Below are positions 50,698 through 59,036 of a stretch of 64,000 nt of DNA, one piece after another. The notes beneath the pieces were generated by a model that was not told the DNA's origin, searched no databases, and was given only the letters and a program-made list of their open reading frames with translations. The stretch is taken from assembly GCA_016719395.1 (NCBI GenBank), contig JADJZF010000010.1, positions 1 to 64,000 of the forward strand. Direction: 5' to 3'. This DNA is from Candidatus Amarobacter glycogenicus. GTDB taxonomy: Bacteria; Chloroflexota; Dehalococcoidia; Tepidiformales; Tepidiformaceae. The position numbers and the translations under genes were made by a program. How positions within the stretch are numbered: position 1 is the stretch's first letter; every line of letters begins with the position of its first letter.

Positions 50698-52878
50698 CTA
50701 CTGGGTCTCCGAGGCCTCTTCGATGGCCCGGTCCCGCCCTGTCAGCGCGATCAACTCTTCGTGGAACTCGAACCAGACCGTGTGGTAACTGTCCTTCAGC
50801 GGCGATGCAAGCATCGAGTGGTCGCCGGCGGCGAATGCTTCAAGCGCCGAGTCAAACCGTGTCCGGTAGTTCGCCAGCCGCACGGCGACGTTTCCGGCCG
50901 CATCAACAACCGGGGCAAAGCTCGCGTGGAGCGCCCGCATCGAGGCGAGGAGCGCCGGCCAGTCCGCATGGTCGGCCCCGGTAATCCCGCCCTGTTGCGC
51001 CCCGGTCACGAGTTCCTTGAACCGCCGGTTCAGCGGGAGGAACTCGCCAAAACACGGTTCCAGTGCCTCTGAGTCGATCGCCGCGCGTTCCTCCGAGAGC
51101 CGGTCCTCGACCCAGGCGCGTCCGTCGGCAGTTAACGCTATCCCTCGTGCCGTCGTCTTGAGCAAGTGCTCGTGGCCGGTGAGGGTCGCTGCTACATCGG
51201 CCACGTCCGCGCGGAGCACCCCGGCCGCTCGTTCCGCCGTGCAAAGCCCCTTCAGCTGCATAACCCGCAGGACCTCGAACGGCGAGACGCATCGCCCGGC
51301 TGCGGTTCGTTCGGCGTCTCCCGCTTCGGAGGCCCATTCCCGCAGCTTCAGCAGCTCTGGAAGATCGTAAGAGCCCTCCCCTCGCTGGTCGCCGAGGAAG
51401 AGCCGCCCGGTCGCTCCGTCCACCGTGACAGTTTCTCCCTCGGCGATGAAGACGCTGCCGATACGCAAACCGCCCATCTCGAATTTCGCGTCCTCGAGGC
51501 TGCACACCGCCGGGATCGCCCATCCGCGGGCGACAACGGCGGCGTGGCTCATGATGCCGCCAAGCGTCGTGACCAACGCCGCCGCCGCTGCCATCCCATG
51601 CACATCAGACGGGGAGGTTTCGGGCCGCGCCAGGACGACCGCCACGCCAGCCGCTCCCAGTTCGGCCGCCCGTGAAGCGTCGAAGCACAGCGCGCCGGCG
51701 CCCACACCGGGTGATGCCGCCAGCCCTTCGCCGATGGCCTCTGTGCCCGGGCGGATATGTCCCAGCCGGGCCAGTTCAGCGATCGTATCGTCACTTACGC
51801 GTCCGGCGGCTTCCGCCCGGCTGAGCGGGAAGCCAGTGTCTTCGGCCATGTCGACTGCGATTCGGACCGCCGCCAGGGGGCTCCGCCGGCCGACGCGCGT
51901 TTGCAGGAGGTAGAGCTTTCCCGCGCTCACGGTGAACTCGATGTCGCACATGTCGCGATAGTGCCGTTCCAGCCGTTCCATGACGCCCAGGAGCTCTTGG
52001 GCCACCTCGGGGAGTTGTCGCTGGAGGGCTTCGAGGCCGTGGACCCGGTGCGTCCCCGCGACCACATCCTCACCCTGGGCACGGGCCAGGTAGTCGCCCG
52101 TCGGCTTCCGCGCCCCGGACGACGGGTCTCGCGTGAACGCCACGCCCGTCCCCGAACGGTCGTCCAGGTTGCCGAAGACCATCGCCTGGACGGTCGCCGC
52201 CGTGCCGAGCCCGGCGGCGATGCCTTCCTTCGCCCGGAAAGTCCGGGCGCGGTCGCACTCCCAGGACGCGAACACCGTCGAGATTGCGCCTTTGAGCTGT
52301 TCGAAGGGGTCGTCCGGGATGCCGCCGAACGCGCGGGCGGCCGCCCGGACCCGCTCGGCCGTGCCGAGCATGCCCCGGGCCGTCCCGTCGTGGATGGCGA
52401 TGCCGGCGATCTCGTCGCGCGGGGCATTCAGCACGATTTCGGCGTACATCCGGTTGAACCGCAGCCAGGTGTCCGCGGCAAACTCCGCATCGCCGCTTTG
52501 GTCGGCCAGCCGTTCGCGGATCGCGGGTGTCATGCCAACGTTCAGGAGCGTGTCCATCATGCCTGGCATCGAGACGGGGGCCCCGGACCGCACGGAAACC
52601 AGCAGTGGGTTGTCGGTACTGCCGAAGCCGCGTCCCGTCTGCTCGCCGAGCCAGGCGAGCCGGCCGCGCAGTTCGTCATCGAGCCCCGCCGGCCAGCCAT
52701 CAGCCAGGTACTCCCGGCACACGGACGTCGTTGCCACGAACCCCGGTGGCACCGGCAGCCCGAGGTCCCGCGCCATCACGGCAAGTCCGGCAGCTTTGCC
52801 GCCGAGCAGGGCCGCAGGCTCCACGCCCGCAGCCAGCGGCTCCGCGAACCCGAAGAGGCGGCCGGCCGCTCCTGTCAT
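50698..52878 (-). CDS. Truncated PPDK-like protein (ATP-grasp plus phosphohistidine domain, no PEP barrel)
   Basis: ATG 52878 overlaps the upstream gene's TGA; longer in-frame starts are antisense Arg-rich sequence. The 726-residue protein has the PPDK nucleotide-binding domain (LLGGKAAGLAVMARDLGLPVPPGF, VSVRSGAPVSMPGMMDTLLNVG, MCDIEFTVSAGKLYLLQTR, residues ~28-335) and a swivelling domain with TLGGIMSHAAVVARG, His445 being the phosphate carrier. The C-terminal TIM barrel that binds PEP in true PPDK (~880 residues) is missing. Residues ~510-726 are a different helical region (ERAAGVLRADVADVAATLTGH). Hence PEP synthesis is unlikely; it may phosphorylate another acceptor, perhaps with the partner gene. 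Confidence 0.85.
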   Translation of the reverse strand: MTGAAGRLFGFAEPLAAGVEPAALLGGKAAGLAVMARDLGLPVPPGFVATTSVCREYLADGWPAGLDDELRGRLAWLGEQTGRGFGSTDNPLLVSVRSGAPVSMPGMMDTLLNVGMTPAIRERLADQSGDAEFAADTWLRFNRMYAEIVLNAPRDEIAGIAIHDGTARGMLGTAERVRAAARAFGGIPDDPFEQLKGAISTVFASWECDRARTFRAKEGIAAGLGTAATVQAMVFGNLDDRSGTGVAFTRDPSSGARKPTGDYLARAQGEDVVAGTHRVHGLEALQRQLPEVAQELLGVMERLERHYRDMCDIEFTVSAGKLYLLQTRVGRRSPLAAVRIAVDMAEDTGFPLSRAEAAGRVSDDTIAELARLGHIRPGTEAIGEGLAASPGVGAGALCFDASRAAELGAAGVAVVLARPETSPSDVHGMAAAAALVTTLGGIMSHAAVVARGWAIPAVCSLEDAKFEMGGLRIGSVFIAEGETVTVDGATGRLFLGDQRGEGSYDLPELLKLREWASEAGDAERTAAGRCVSPFEVLRVMQLKGLCTAERAAGVLRADVADVAATLTGHEHLLKTTARGIALTADGRAWVEDRLSEERAAIDSEALEPCFGEFLPLNRRFKELVTGAQQGGITGADHADWPALLASMRALHASFAPVVDAAGNVAVRLANYRTRFDSALEAFAAGDHSMLASPLKDSYHTVWFEFHEELIALTGRDRAIEEASETQ

Positions 52879-54611
52879 CAGGGCAGCGCGACGATGGTCA
52901 CGGTGCCGGCATCCCCGTTCACCGTCACGGTAGCGCCGTTCGGGATACGCCGCGTCCCATTGGTTACCGATGGCACGCACGGGATCCCGAGTTCGCGGCT
53001 GACGATCATCGCGTGGCTCTGTGCCGCGCCCACATCCACGATGACCCCGCCGGCCGAAACAAAGAGTGGCGTCCACGACGGGTCGGTGATCGGCGCGACC
53101 AGAATGTCGCCCGGTTCGAGGGCGGTGGGGTCGATCGGGTCGAGGATGACGCGCGCGACGCCCGTCACCTGTCCGGGGCACCCCGGGAAGCCAGTGAGTA
53201 CGTCACCCGCCTTGACCGGTTCGATTGCCGTGGCCCCGCGCACCGGCCACGTGGAAACGTCCGGCTGTTTGCCCCAGAACACGAAGGGCTCCTGGAGGTT
53301 GGCGTACGCCGCCATCAAGTCCCGCCTGCGGGCGATCTCCGCCCGCAAAGGACGCGGATCCTTCAGCCACGCGTCCATCTCTCCGTCCTTCACCAGGCCA
53401 AAGTCGGCGACTTCATCGCACAGTCCTTGTTCCACCAGCCTGCGGCCGATCAGGTGCATGGCCATCCGCGCTTCCTGGATGAGCTTCACGTTGTTGGTCT
53501 TGGTCCGCTCCCGGCCCGCCTGGAAGAGGATGGCGGCACGGCAGGCGGCCTGGAACATGCCGAGGGTCTCGGGATCTTCCGCCAGCATCGCCGAAACCTC
53601 GGCGTACACGCGTTCGCGTTCTTCGGCCATGTGCTTGTTCCGCATCATCGGAGAGGCCGTTTCCGGGGCGAGCCGCATGCGGTCGATGGCGGCGAGCGCC
53701 AGTTCCGGCCGCGTTTCCCAGGTGTTGCTGCGGATTTCCCACTCGTTCGGGCCGCGCGAGCCGTAGTCCTTGATGAACTGCTCGAACTGTGCGTTGAAGG
53801 CGGAGCCAGCCGGGCCGAGCGCTTTCAACCGTGCCGCCAGCCCGTCGATCCCCTCGTCGAACGCAGCCGTGAGGGAAGGGTCCGAAGCCACCATCCGCCC
53901 GAGCTTCCACATCGCCATCGAAGGCGCCGCGGACTCCACATCCCCCACTCCGGAGATGAGCCGCATCGCGTCTTCCGGCCTGCCGACTGCGGCGCAGATC
54001 TGCGTGAGCGCTCCGACGGGCACGGTGCTGATGAACGTAATAAAGATGTGTTCGCCGAAGAAGCGCCGCAGGTAGGTTGTGTAGAGCTTGCGCGCGTATT
54101 CCCAGAGTTCCTGGTTCGTCATCGCCTCCAGGTTCGGTCGCGCCGCCCGGATCGAGTCGACCAGCGTCGCGGCCTCGGCCGGGATATCCAGCCTGTCCGT
54201 GGTCATGGCCCACTGGAACACTGCCCCGATGGCGGCCGTCCGCTCTTCGTTCTGATCGCCGGCAGCGACTTCATAGGGCGGGATTCCCGGCTGCGCTCCG
54301 AAGAACAGGTCATCCATCATTTGTGCCGAGAGCCCTGGCCCGCGTTCACCCAGGATGCGAGTCACCGAGGCATTGAGGTAGCAGTAGCCACCGAACACCC
54401 CAAGCGTCTCCATCTCGCCGGGTGCGAACTCGTCATGCGTGAACGCCCCCATTTGGACCAGCGCGTCTCGCCAGGCGCCTTCTGTTTGTTCCTCCATGAA
54501 CGTCGTAAACGTCAGTGGGGCGACGGGGTCCGGGAAGACCTCTCCGACGTTCGCTCGAGTCCAGAGCGGGTACCGGTTGCTGGGGTTGCTTCCGACGATC
54601 CATGGTTCCAA
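52878..54611 (-). CDS. PEP-utilising, RPH/PpsA-like phosphotransferase subunit
   Basis: TTG 54611 is preferred because GGAGG lies 8-10 nt upstream and a TATTCT -10 at 54648-54653; ATG 54659 or 54677 are longer options. The 577-residue protein has EPWIVGSNPSNRYPLWTRANVGEVFPDPVAPLTF, a long helical part with KDYGSRGPNEWEI, and a C-terminal phosphohistidine domain (PGDILVAPITDPSWTPLFVSAGGVIVDVGAAQSHAMIVSREL) with His533. This is the plan of the substrate and His domains of rifampin phosphotransferase, or of phenylphosphate synthase PpsA, without the ATP-grasp part. That part may be supplied by the overlapping downstream gene. Substrate unknown. Confidence 0.85.
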   Translation of the reverse strand: MEPWIVGSNPSNRYPLWTRANVGEVFPDPVAPLTFTTFMEEQTEGAWRDALVQMGAFTHDEFAPGEMETLGVFGGYCYLNASVTRILGERGPGLSAQMMDDLFFGAQPGIPPYEVAAGDQNEERTAAIGAVFQWAMTTDRLDIPAEAATLVDSIRAARPNLEAMTNQELWEYARKLYTTYLRRFFGEHIFITFISTVPVGALTQICAAVGRPEDAMRLISGVGDVESAAPSMAMWKLGRMVASDPSLTAAFDEGIDGLAARLKALGPAGSAFNAQFEQFIKDYGSRGPNEWEIRSNTWETRPELALAAIDRMRLAPETASPMMRNKHMAEERERVYAEVSAMLAEDPETLGMFQAACRAAILFQAGRERTKTNNVKLIQEARMAMHLIGRRLVEQGLCDEVADFGLVKDGEMDAWLKDPRPLRAEIARRRDLMAAYANLQEPFVFWGKQPDVSTWPVRGATAIEPVKAGDVLTGFPGCPGQVTGVARVILDPIDPTALEPGDILVAPITDPSWTPLFVSAGGVIVDVGAAQSHAMIVSRELGIPCVPSVTNGTRRIPNGATVTVNGDAGTVTIVALP

Positions 54612-54647
54612 CGGGCGGCCTCCGTGGTGTTTGTGATGGAAGGCGGG

Positions 54648-54653
54648 AGAATA
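54648..54653 (-). promoter_or_regulatory. -10 element of the PEP-utilising gene pair
   Basis: TATTCT on the minus strand, preceded by TG, lies 36 nt before TTG 54611 and supports that start. It is divergent from the leaderless promoter of the alpha/beta hydrolase. Confidence 0.4.
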
Positions 54654-54698
54654 CACCATGCGCGCCACCGGCCGCACGTACGCCTGTTCCGAATTCGT

Positions 54699-54704
54699 TA
54701 GACT
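54699..54704 (+). promoter_or_regulatory. -10-like TAGACT for the alpha/beta hydrolase gene
   Basis: TAGACT ends 7 nt before ATG 54712 with no Shine-Dalgarno, consistent with a leaderless mRNA. Confidence 0.5.
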
Positions 54705-54711
54705 GCGCCGG

Positions 54712-55515
54712 ATGCCATACTTCGAACGTCCCGGCGCCCGCCTCTATTACGAAGTTGCCGGCGCCGGTCCGCCGCTCGTGTTCGCCCACGGTCTGGGGGG
54801 CAATCACATGAGCTGGTGGCAACAGGTCCCCGCCTTCCGCGACCGCTACACCTGTGTGACCTTTGCCCATCGAGGATTCGCGCCGTCTACGGAAGATGCT
54901 GGTGGGCCCGGCGCCCTCGCCTTCGCGGCTGATCTGGCAGCATTGCTCGATCACCTTCGCCTCGAGCAGGTGCGGCTGGTAGCCCAATCTATGGGTGGCT
55001 GGACATGCCTGTCGTTCGCGTTGGCGCACCCCACTCGCGTAAAGGCCCTCGTAATGTGCGATACGACCGGGACGCTGGCCCACCCGGAGTTCCCGGCCAT
55101 CTGGGCAGCCCAGCCCGGGGGACGGGAACAGGGCCTCTTCGAGCGCGGCATCCATCCCGCCGGTGGCGAACGCATGGCCGAAGAACAGCCCGCTTTGCAC
55201 TACCTCTACTGGGAGATCAACAACCTCGCGGCCGGCGTGGACAAGGACGCTCTCCGTTTCCAGCTCGGTGCGATGCGAGAGACTCCGGTCGAAGCACTGG
55301 CTGCGCTTTCGATGCCAATCCTTGGCATTGCAGGGGACGAGGACATCGTCATCCCTCCTGAAGCTGTCCGGCTCCTTTGCGTGGCCGTGCCCAACGGCCG
55401 CTTCGTGAGCGTCCCGCGCGCTGGCCATTCGGTGTACTTCGAACGTGCCGCCGAATTCAACCGCATCGTCGGCGGTTTCCTCGACGAAATCGATGGCCCG
55501 GGAGGCGAGGCATGA
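54712..55515 (+). CDS. Alpha/beta hydrolase
   Basis: ATG 54712 gives 267 residues. Motifs: PYFERPGARLYYEVAG, HGLGGNHMSWWQQVPAF, the nucleophile elbow AQSMGGW (Ser95), GDEDIVIPP (Asp) and RAGHSVYFE (His), a full Ser-Asp-His triad. The cap region is short. It resembles the ring-cleavage or lactone hydrolases (MhpC/3-oxoadipate enol-lactonase type), but the substrate is not predictable. It is divergent from the PEP-utilising pair and its stop overlaps the PPOX gene (ATGA). The paralogous hydrolase at 50 kb is frameshifted. Confidence 0.9.
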   Translation: MPYFERPGARLYYEVAGAGPPLVFAHGLGGNHMSWWQQVPAFRDRYTCVTFAHRGFAPSTEDAGGPGALAFAADLAALLDHLRLEQVRLVAQSMGGWTCLSFALAHPTRVKALVMCDTTGTLAHPEFPAIWAAQPGGREQGLFERGIHPAGGERMAEEQPALHYLYWEINNLAAGVDKDALRFQLGAMRETPVEALAALSMPILGIAGDEDIVIPPEAVRLLCVAVPNGRFVSVPRAGHSVYFERAAEFNRIVGGFLDEIDGPGGEA

Positions 55516-55928
55516 TCGGAAAACCTGACCAGGACGCGTTCGTCCGCTCGATGAAGTGGGCAGTGGTCACTTCGCTGCGCAGCGATGGCAGCCCAACCAA
55601 CTCCGTCGTCTTTTACGCCGTTGACGGTGACGATCTCATGTTCAGCACCACGAAAGACCGCTTGAAGGCGAAGACGTTGAGCCGGGACCCGCGCGCTTCC
55701 CTGACCGTGCTCGATGAAGGTGCGCCCTACCGGTTCGTCAGCGTCGAAGGTTCCGCCGCGATCGAGGACTCCGATATTGTGCCCGGCCACATAGCCATTA
55801 ACCGGGTGATGCGTGGCGCGCCGGACTGGGAACCACCCGCCGGTTACCTCGAGACGCTTCGCACCCAGGGCCGCGTAGTCGTCCGGATCACCCCGGCCCG
55901 TGTCAGTGGAGTGGTCAACCGCGGGTAA
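55512..55928 (+). CDS. PPOX-class (FMN/F420-dependent) oxidoreductase
   Basis: The 138-residue split-barrel protein has WAVVTSLRSDGSPTNSVVFYAVDGDDLMFST, TTKDRLKAKTLSRDPRASLTV and RFVSVEGSAAIED, as in TIGR03618-type F420-dependent enzymes. It would bind FMN or F420 at the dimer interface and reduce an unsaturated or nitro-type substrate. ATG 55512 overlaps the hydrolase stop. Convergent with the MFS gene 9 bp away. Confidence 0.85.
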   Translation: MIGKPDQDAFVRSMKWAVVTSLRSDGSPTNSVVFYAVDGDDLMFSTTKDRLKAKTLSRDPRASLTVLDEGAPYRFVSVEGSAAIEDSDIVPGHIAINRVMRGAPDWEPPAGYLETLRTQGRVVVRITPARVSGVVNRG

Positions 55929-55936
55929 CGGCGGGA

Positions 55937-57193
55937 CTAATCGCCGCCGGAAACCGCGGAAGTCGCGGGCTGCGACCGCCCCACCACTCGCAGGCTCGGC
56001 CGTCTGATGATGATCATCCCCGTAGCTGCGAGCGTCGTCCATGCGAGGATGGGGAAGACCACCGGTAGCCCGTACGCCTGCCCCGCGACCGAAGCCGGCA
56101 ACCCGCTGAGCATCGAAAGGCCCTGAGTCAGCGGGAACAGCCCCATCACACGGCCGCGCATCTCATCGCTCACAGTCCGCTGCACGATCGTCGATGACGA
56201 GACCATCGTGCCGACGAGCGCGAACCCGAGACCGAAGTTCGCGATCGCCGTGAGCGGCGCCAGGCGCGAATGCGCGAAGACGACGGCGAACAGCGCGAAC
56301 AGGAGCACGGCCGTACAGAGCGTCTGTCCCTGGGCCGGCAGGTCCTTCTGCCATACATAGAAGAACGAAGCGACGGATGTCCCCAGTCCCCAGGTCATCG
56401 CCATGAACCCGAATTGCGTCGTGCTCAGGCCGAGGACCTTGAGCATCCAGACCGGTCCCAGCGTGGCCGGCCCGGCCATCCCGACTACCTGGAGGACGAC
56501 AACCAGTGCGATGACGCCGAAAAGCGTGGCATCGCGGCGGGTGTATGCCAGCCCTTCACGGATGTTACCCAGCATGCTCACGGACCGGTTCGCCGTGCCA
56601 ACGCTCCGGAACCGCAACATCGCGATCAACGGCAGGATTACCAGCCATGCGCTGAGCGTGAACAGGTAGACCGTTCCCGGTTCCACGATCGAGTTCAGGA
56701 AGCCCACCAGCGGGAGTGCGATAGGGAAGGTGACCTGTTGGGCGACCATCTGCCAGGTGATCGCGCTGGACAGGCTCTCCATACCGACAATCGCCGGTGT
56801 GGCCGCCGTCCTGGCTGGTTGATCCACTGCCATCGTCCCCGCCTGCGCGAACGTCAGCAGCAGCAGGATCCCGATGTTAGCCCCGCCCAGCGGCTCGGCG
56901 ATCATGAGAGCGGCTACCCCGGCGCCGATCGCGAGCGATGCCACCTGGCACCCCAGCAGGACCCTGCGGCGTTCGAACCGGTCGGCGAACGCGCCACCGA
57001 CGAGCCCGAACAGGAGCATCGCCGAGCCACGGCTGGCCGCAACAAGGCCCACGTAGAGCACGTCGCGTTCGGGGAAGCGGTCCTGTACCCAGAAAATCTG
57101 TGTGAGGAACTGCATCGGCATGACGAAGCTCACCGTCGCAGAGCCCGCCAGCAGGAGCCGGAAGTCGCGGTGTGCCCAGGGGCTTCGAGCCAT
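55937..57193 (-). CDS. MFS transporter (EntS-like)
   Basis: ATG 57193 starts MARSPWAHRDFRLLLAGSATVSF, as usual for MFS_3/EntS proteins. The 418 residues have about 12 helices, with the helix 2-3 motif GLVGGAFADRFERRRVLLG. It is probably an exporter of small molecules by proton antiport. The frame is open upstream into the protease gene, but only because of a G-run indel there (57283-57287); CAGACT lies 5 nt before this ATG and offers a start signal. The N-terminus would be cytoplasmic, which argues against the apparent fusion. Confidence 0.82.
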   Translation of the reverse strand: MARSPWAHRDFRLLLAGSATVSFVMPMQFLTQIFWVQDRFPERDVLYVGLVAASRGSAMLLFGLVGGAFADRFERRRVLLGCQVASLAIGAGVAALMIAEPLGGANIGILLLLTFAQAGTMAVDQPARTAATPAIVGMESLSSAITWQMVAQQVTFPIALPLVGFLNSIVEPGTVYLFTLSAWLVILPLIAMLRFRSVGTANRSVSMLGNIREGLAYTRRDATLFGVIALVVVLQVVGMAGPATLGPVWMLKVLGLSTTQFGFMAMTWGLGTSVASFFYVWQKDLPAQGQTLCTAVLLFALFAVVFAHSRLAPLTAIANFGLGFALVGTMVSSSTIVQRTVSDEMRGRVMGLFPLTQGLSMLSGLPASVAGQAYGLPVVFPILAWTTLAATGMIIIRRPSLRVVGRSQPATSAVSGGD

Positions 57194-57234
57194 GCGGTAG
57201 TCTGGCCGATGCGGACCGTCCCGGATAGGGCCTG

Positions 57235-58156
57235 TCAGTCCCGGGCGATCGCCACCGCGAAACTGTGGTACGGGTAAGGCTCGGGGGTCCGGCGCCTCCA
57301 CCTCATCGATGGAGCAATCCATCGCCTCGCAGGCTGCCAGCAGGTCTTCCATCAGTTCGCGGTCGATCCGCGCCCCGCTGTTCACCGACGAGCCATGACT
57401 GTGGATGCCCACGACGAGCCCGAGGTAAGGCCCATCGGCCGCGGACCAGATTGCCGAGCCACTTTGCCCGGGAGCCGTGTCGATGTCGTAGTACAGCGTG
57501 AACTCTTCCACCGCGAGGAATGCTGAACGGATCAGGCCCCACATCGTGCCTTCAGGTTTGTCTCCCGGATATCCCACGATCGTCGGGAAGAACTCCGGGT
57601 CTTCCAGGGCCTCGGTCGGCGCCACCGTCACGCTCAACCAGCCAGTCGCGTCCGACAACAGGCTATTCGGCAGCTTGATGACACCCCAATCCCAATCCGG
57701 CGACCCGCTCAGGGCATACTGGTCGGGTACCCACCAGTCTGAAGCGTATTGCGAACCGAACGGCTCGAAACCGCCGTCCTTGCCCGGTACTACCCGGATG
57801 TGTTCCGCGCCCCAGTCCTCGAGTTCCGCGTCCCACAGGCAGTGGCCGGCCGTAAGCAGCGCGTCTGGCCCGATGAATGTCGCTGTGCACGATGCGAATA
57901 CCACGCCGAAAGAGTCTTCCAGTTCCAGGTAGGCGACCGCGCTGAACGGGAACGACTCCGTTGCCGTCACCTGGACGCGTTCGTCGGCGCCAATGACCGA
58001 CGGCTCGATGGCGCGGCCGGCCGGCCGGGCCGGGAGGACATCCCCGCTCGCCGTCCTGTCCCGGTGGCTGAAGCCATGGGCGCTCGCGCGTTCGTGCGAG
58101 GCGCCGGCCGGAAGCAGGGCCGCTGCAAGAGCCAGCACCAGCAACAGCTGTTTCAC
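57235..58156 (-). CDS. Secreted V8-like serine protease, frameshifted at its C-terminus
   Basis: GTG 58156 starts a normal signal peptide (KQLLLVLALAAALLPAGA); ATG 58222 is longer and Arg-rich. The chymotrypsin-fold domain keeps His105 (LLTAGHCLWD), Asp156 (SPDWDWGVIKL) and Ser232 (GQSGSAIW), as in glutamyl endopeptidases. After EAPDP the observed frame runs into the MFS gene. Removing one C from the C5 run at 57283-57287 (minus strand) gives EPYPYHSFAVAIARD and a TGA at 57235-57237, 306 residues, a natural-looking end. I therefore treat protease and transporter as separate genes. Confidence 0.78.
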
Positions 58157-58259
58157 ACCCGCAGTTTCGGCCCTCCTTCGTCGAAGCGCGAACGCTCGCG
58201 GGGGATCGGCACGGTGGGCCATTCTGCCGACAATCAGCGGAGGAGAAGCTTTCCGGAAG

Positions 58260-59036
58260 ATGCGCATCGGTGATTTCGAAGAGGCTGTTGCCCGGGAGTT
58301 CAGTGCGCGGCGCGGCGACATCGCTGCCGAACTGCCGAAGCTGAGCGCCCGGCTGTCCGAACCGGGGCATGGTGCGACCGCGCCTGCCGTGGAGCTGCCC
58401 GACTCGGTCCAGATCTCGGCCGAAGCACGTGCGGCCCAGTCGCTTGGCGTCGGCCCCTTCCAGCTCCCGTCCTTCCCCTCGCCCGCCGGCCTTGTCGAGG
58501 CCTTCAGGGCCATCGATGCCGCGAACGAACCGCGTGCCGTGGCGGCGGCGGCCTCGCGGATTGTTGAACTCGTCGGACGGATGGCCGCGGCCATCGCGGA
58601 TGGTCCTCTCCCGGCGACGGGCGATCCGCCTGCTCTTCTCGCCGCGACGCTTGTGCGGGAAGTGCTCTCCGTTGCCGGCCGCCCGATTCCAGCGGGCGTA
58701 CTGGTCAGGATCGCCGTGATTGCCCGGCAGCTCTTGCTCGCGGCGCCGCCGGATTCCGCCCCTGGCACCCTCGGATCTCCCTCCACGAGCTTCGAACGCG
58801 CTGCCGTTGCCGTCCTCATGGCGGTCGCCGCTCTGGCGGATACAGGCACGGCGCCGGCTGCCGCACAACGTCCAGCTGCGTTGCCACCGGCGCTCCTGGC
58901 ATACGCCGGCGCGCCGGCGCCTCGGATCGCTCCGCGCCGAAAAACGAGGCGCCGGAACGAGCGCGAAGAGACCGCCGAAGCACCCCAGGATGAGGACGAC
59001 CTGTCCGGTTACCGGCCGGACTCCCGGCGGGCGTAG
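58260..59036 (+). CDS. Hypothetical protein, Ala/Pro-rich, 258 residues
   Basis: ATG 58260 follows GGAGGAGAAG by ~12 nt; GACAAT at 58229-58234 may be its -10. The protein is Ala-rich with no signal peptide: MRIGDFEEAVAREFSARRGD, then AELPKLSARLSEPG, a repeated SVAGRPIPAGVLVRIAVIARQLLL helix and a disordered basic C-terminal tail (RRKTRRRNEREE, residues ~228-250). I recognise no family. It overlaps the end of the convergent ATP-grasp gene by 28 bp. Parts may be mis-framed, but codon positions look consistent. Confidence 0.6.
   Translation: MRIGDFEEAVAREFSARRGDIAAELPKLSARLSEPGHGATAPAVELPDSVQISAEARAAQSLGVGPFQLPSFPSPAGLVEAFRAIDAANEPRAVAAAASRIVELVGRMAAAIADGPLPATGDPPALLAATLVREVLSVAGRPIPAGVLVRIAVIARQLLLAAPPDSAPGTLGSPSTSFERAAVAVLMAVAALADTGTAPAAAQRPAALPPALLAYAGAPAPRIAPRRKTRRRNEREETAEAPQDEDDLSGYRPDSRRA

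Noticed and set aside
50698..53181. N-terminal extension of the PPDK-like protein to 53181
   Set aside because: The extra ~100 residues are Arg/His/Asp-rich antisense to the conserved phosphohistidine domain of the neighbouring gene, and ATG 52878 shows the standard overlap.
55937..58849. 970-residue protein joining an Arg/Ala-rich N-terminus, a protease and an MFS transporter
   Set aside because: The N-terminal part is antisense to the gene at 58260, the protease has its own signal peptide start, and the join to MFS depends on a one-base indel in a C run.
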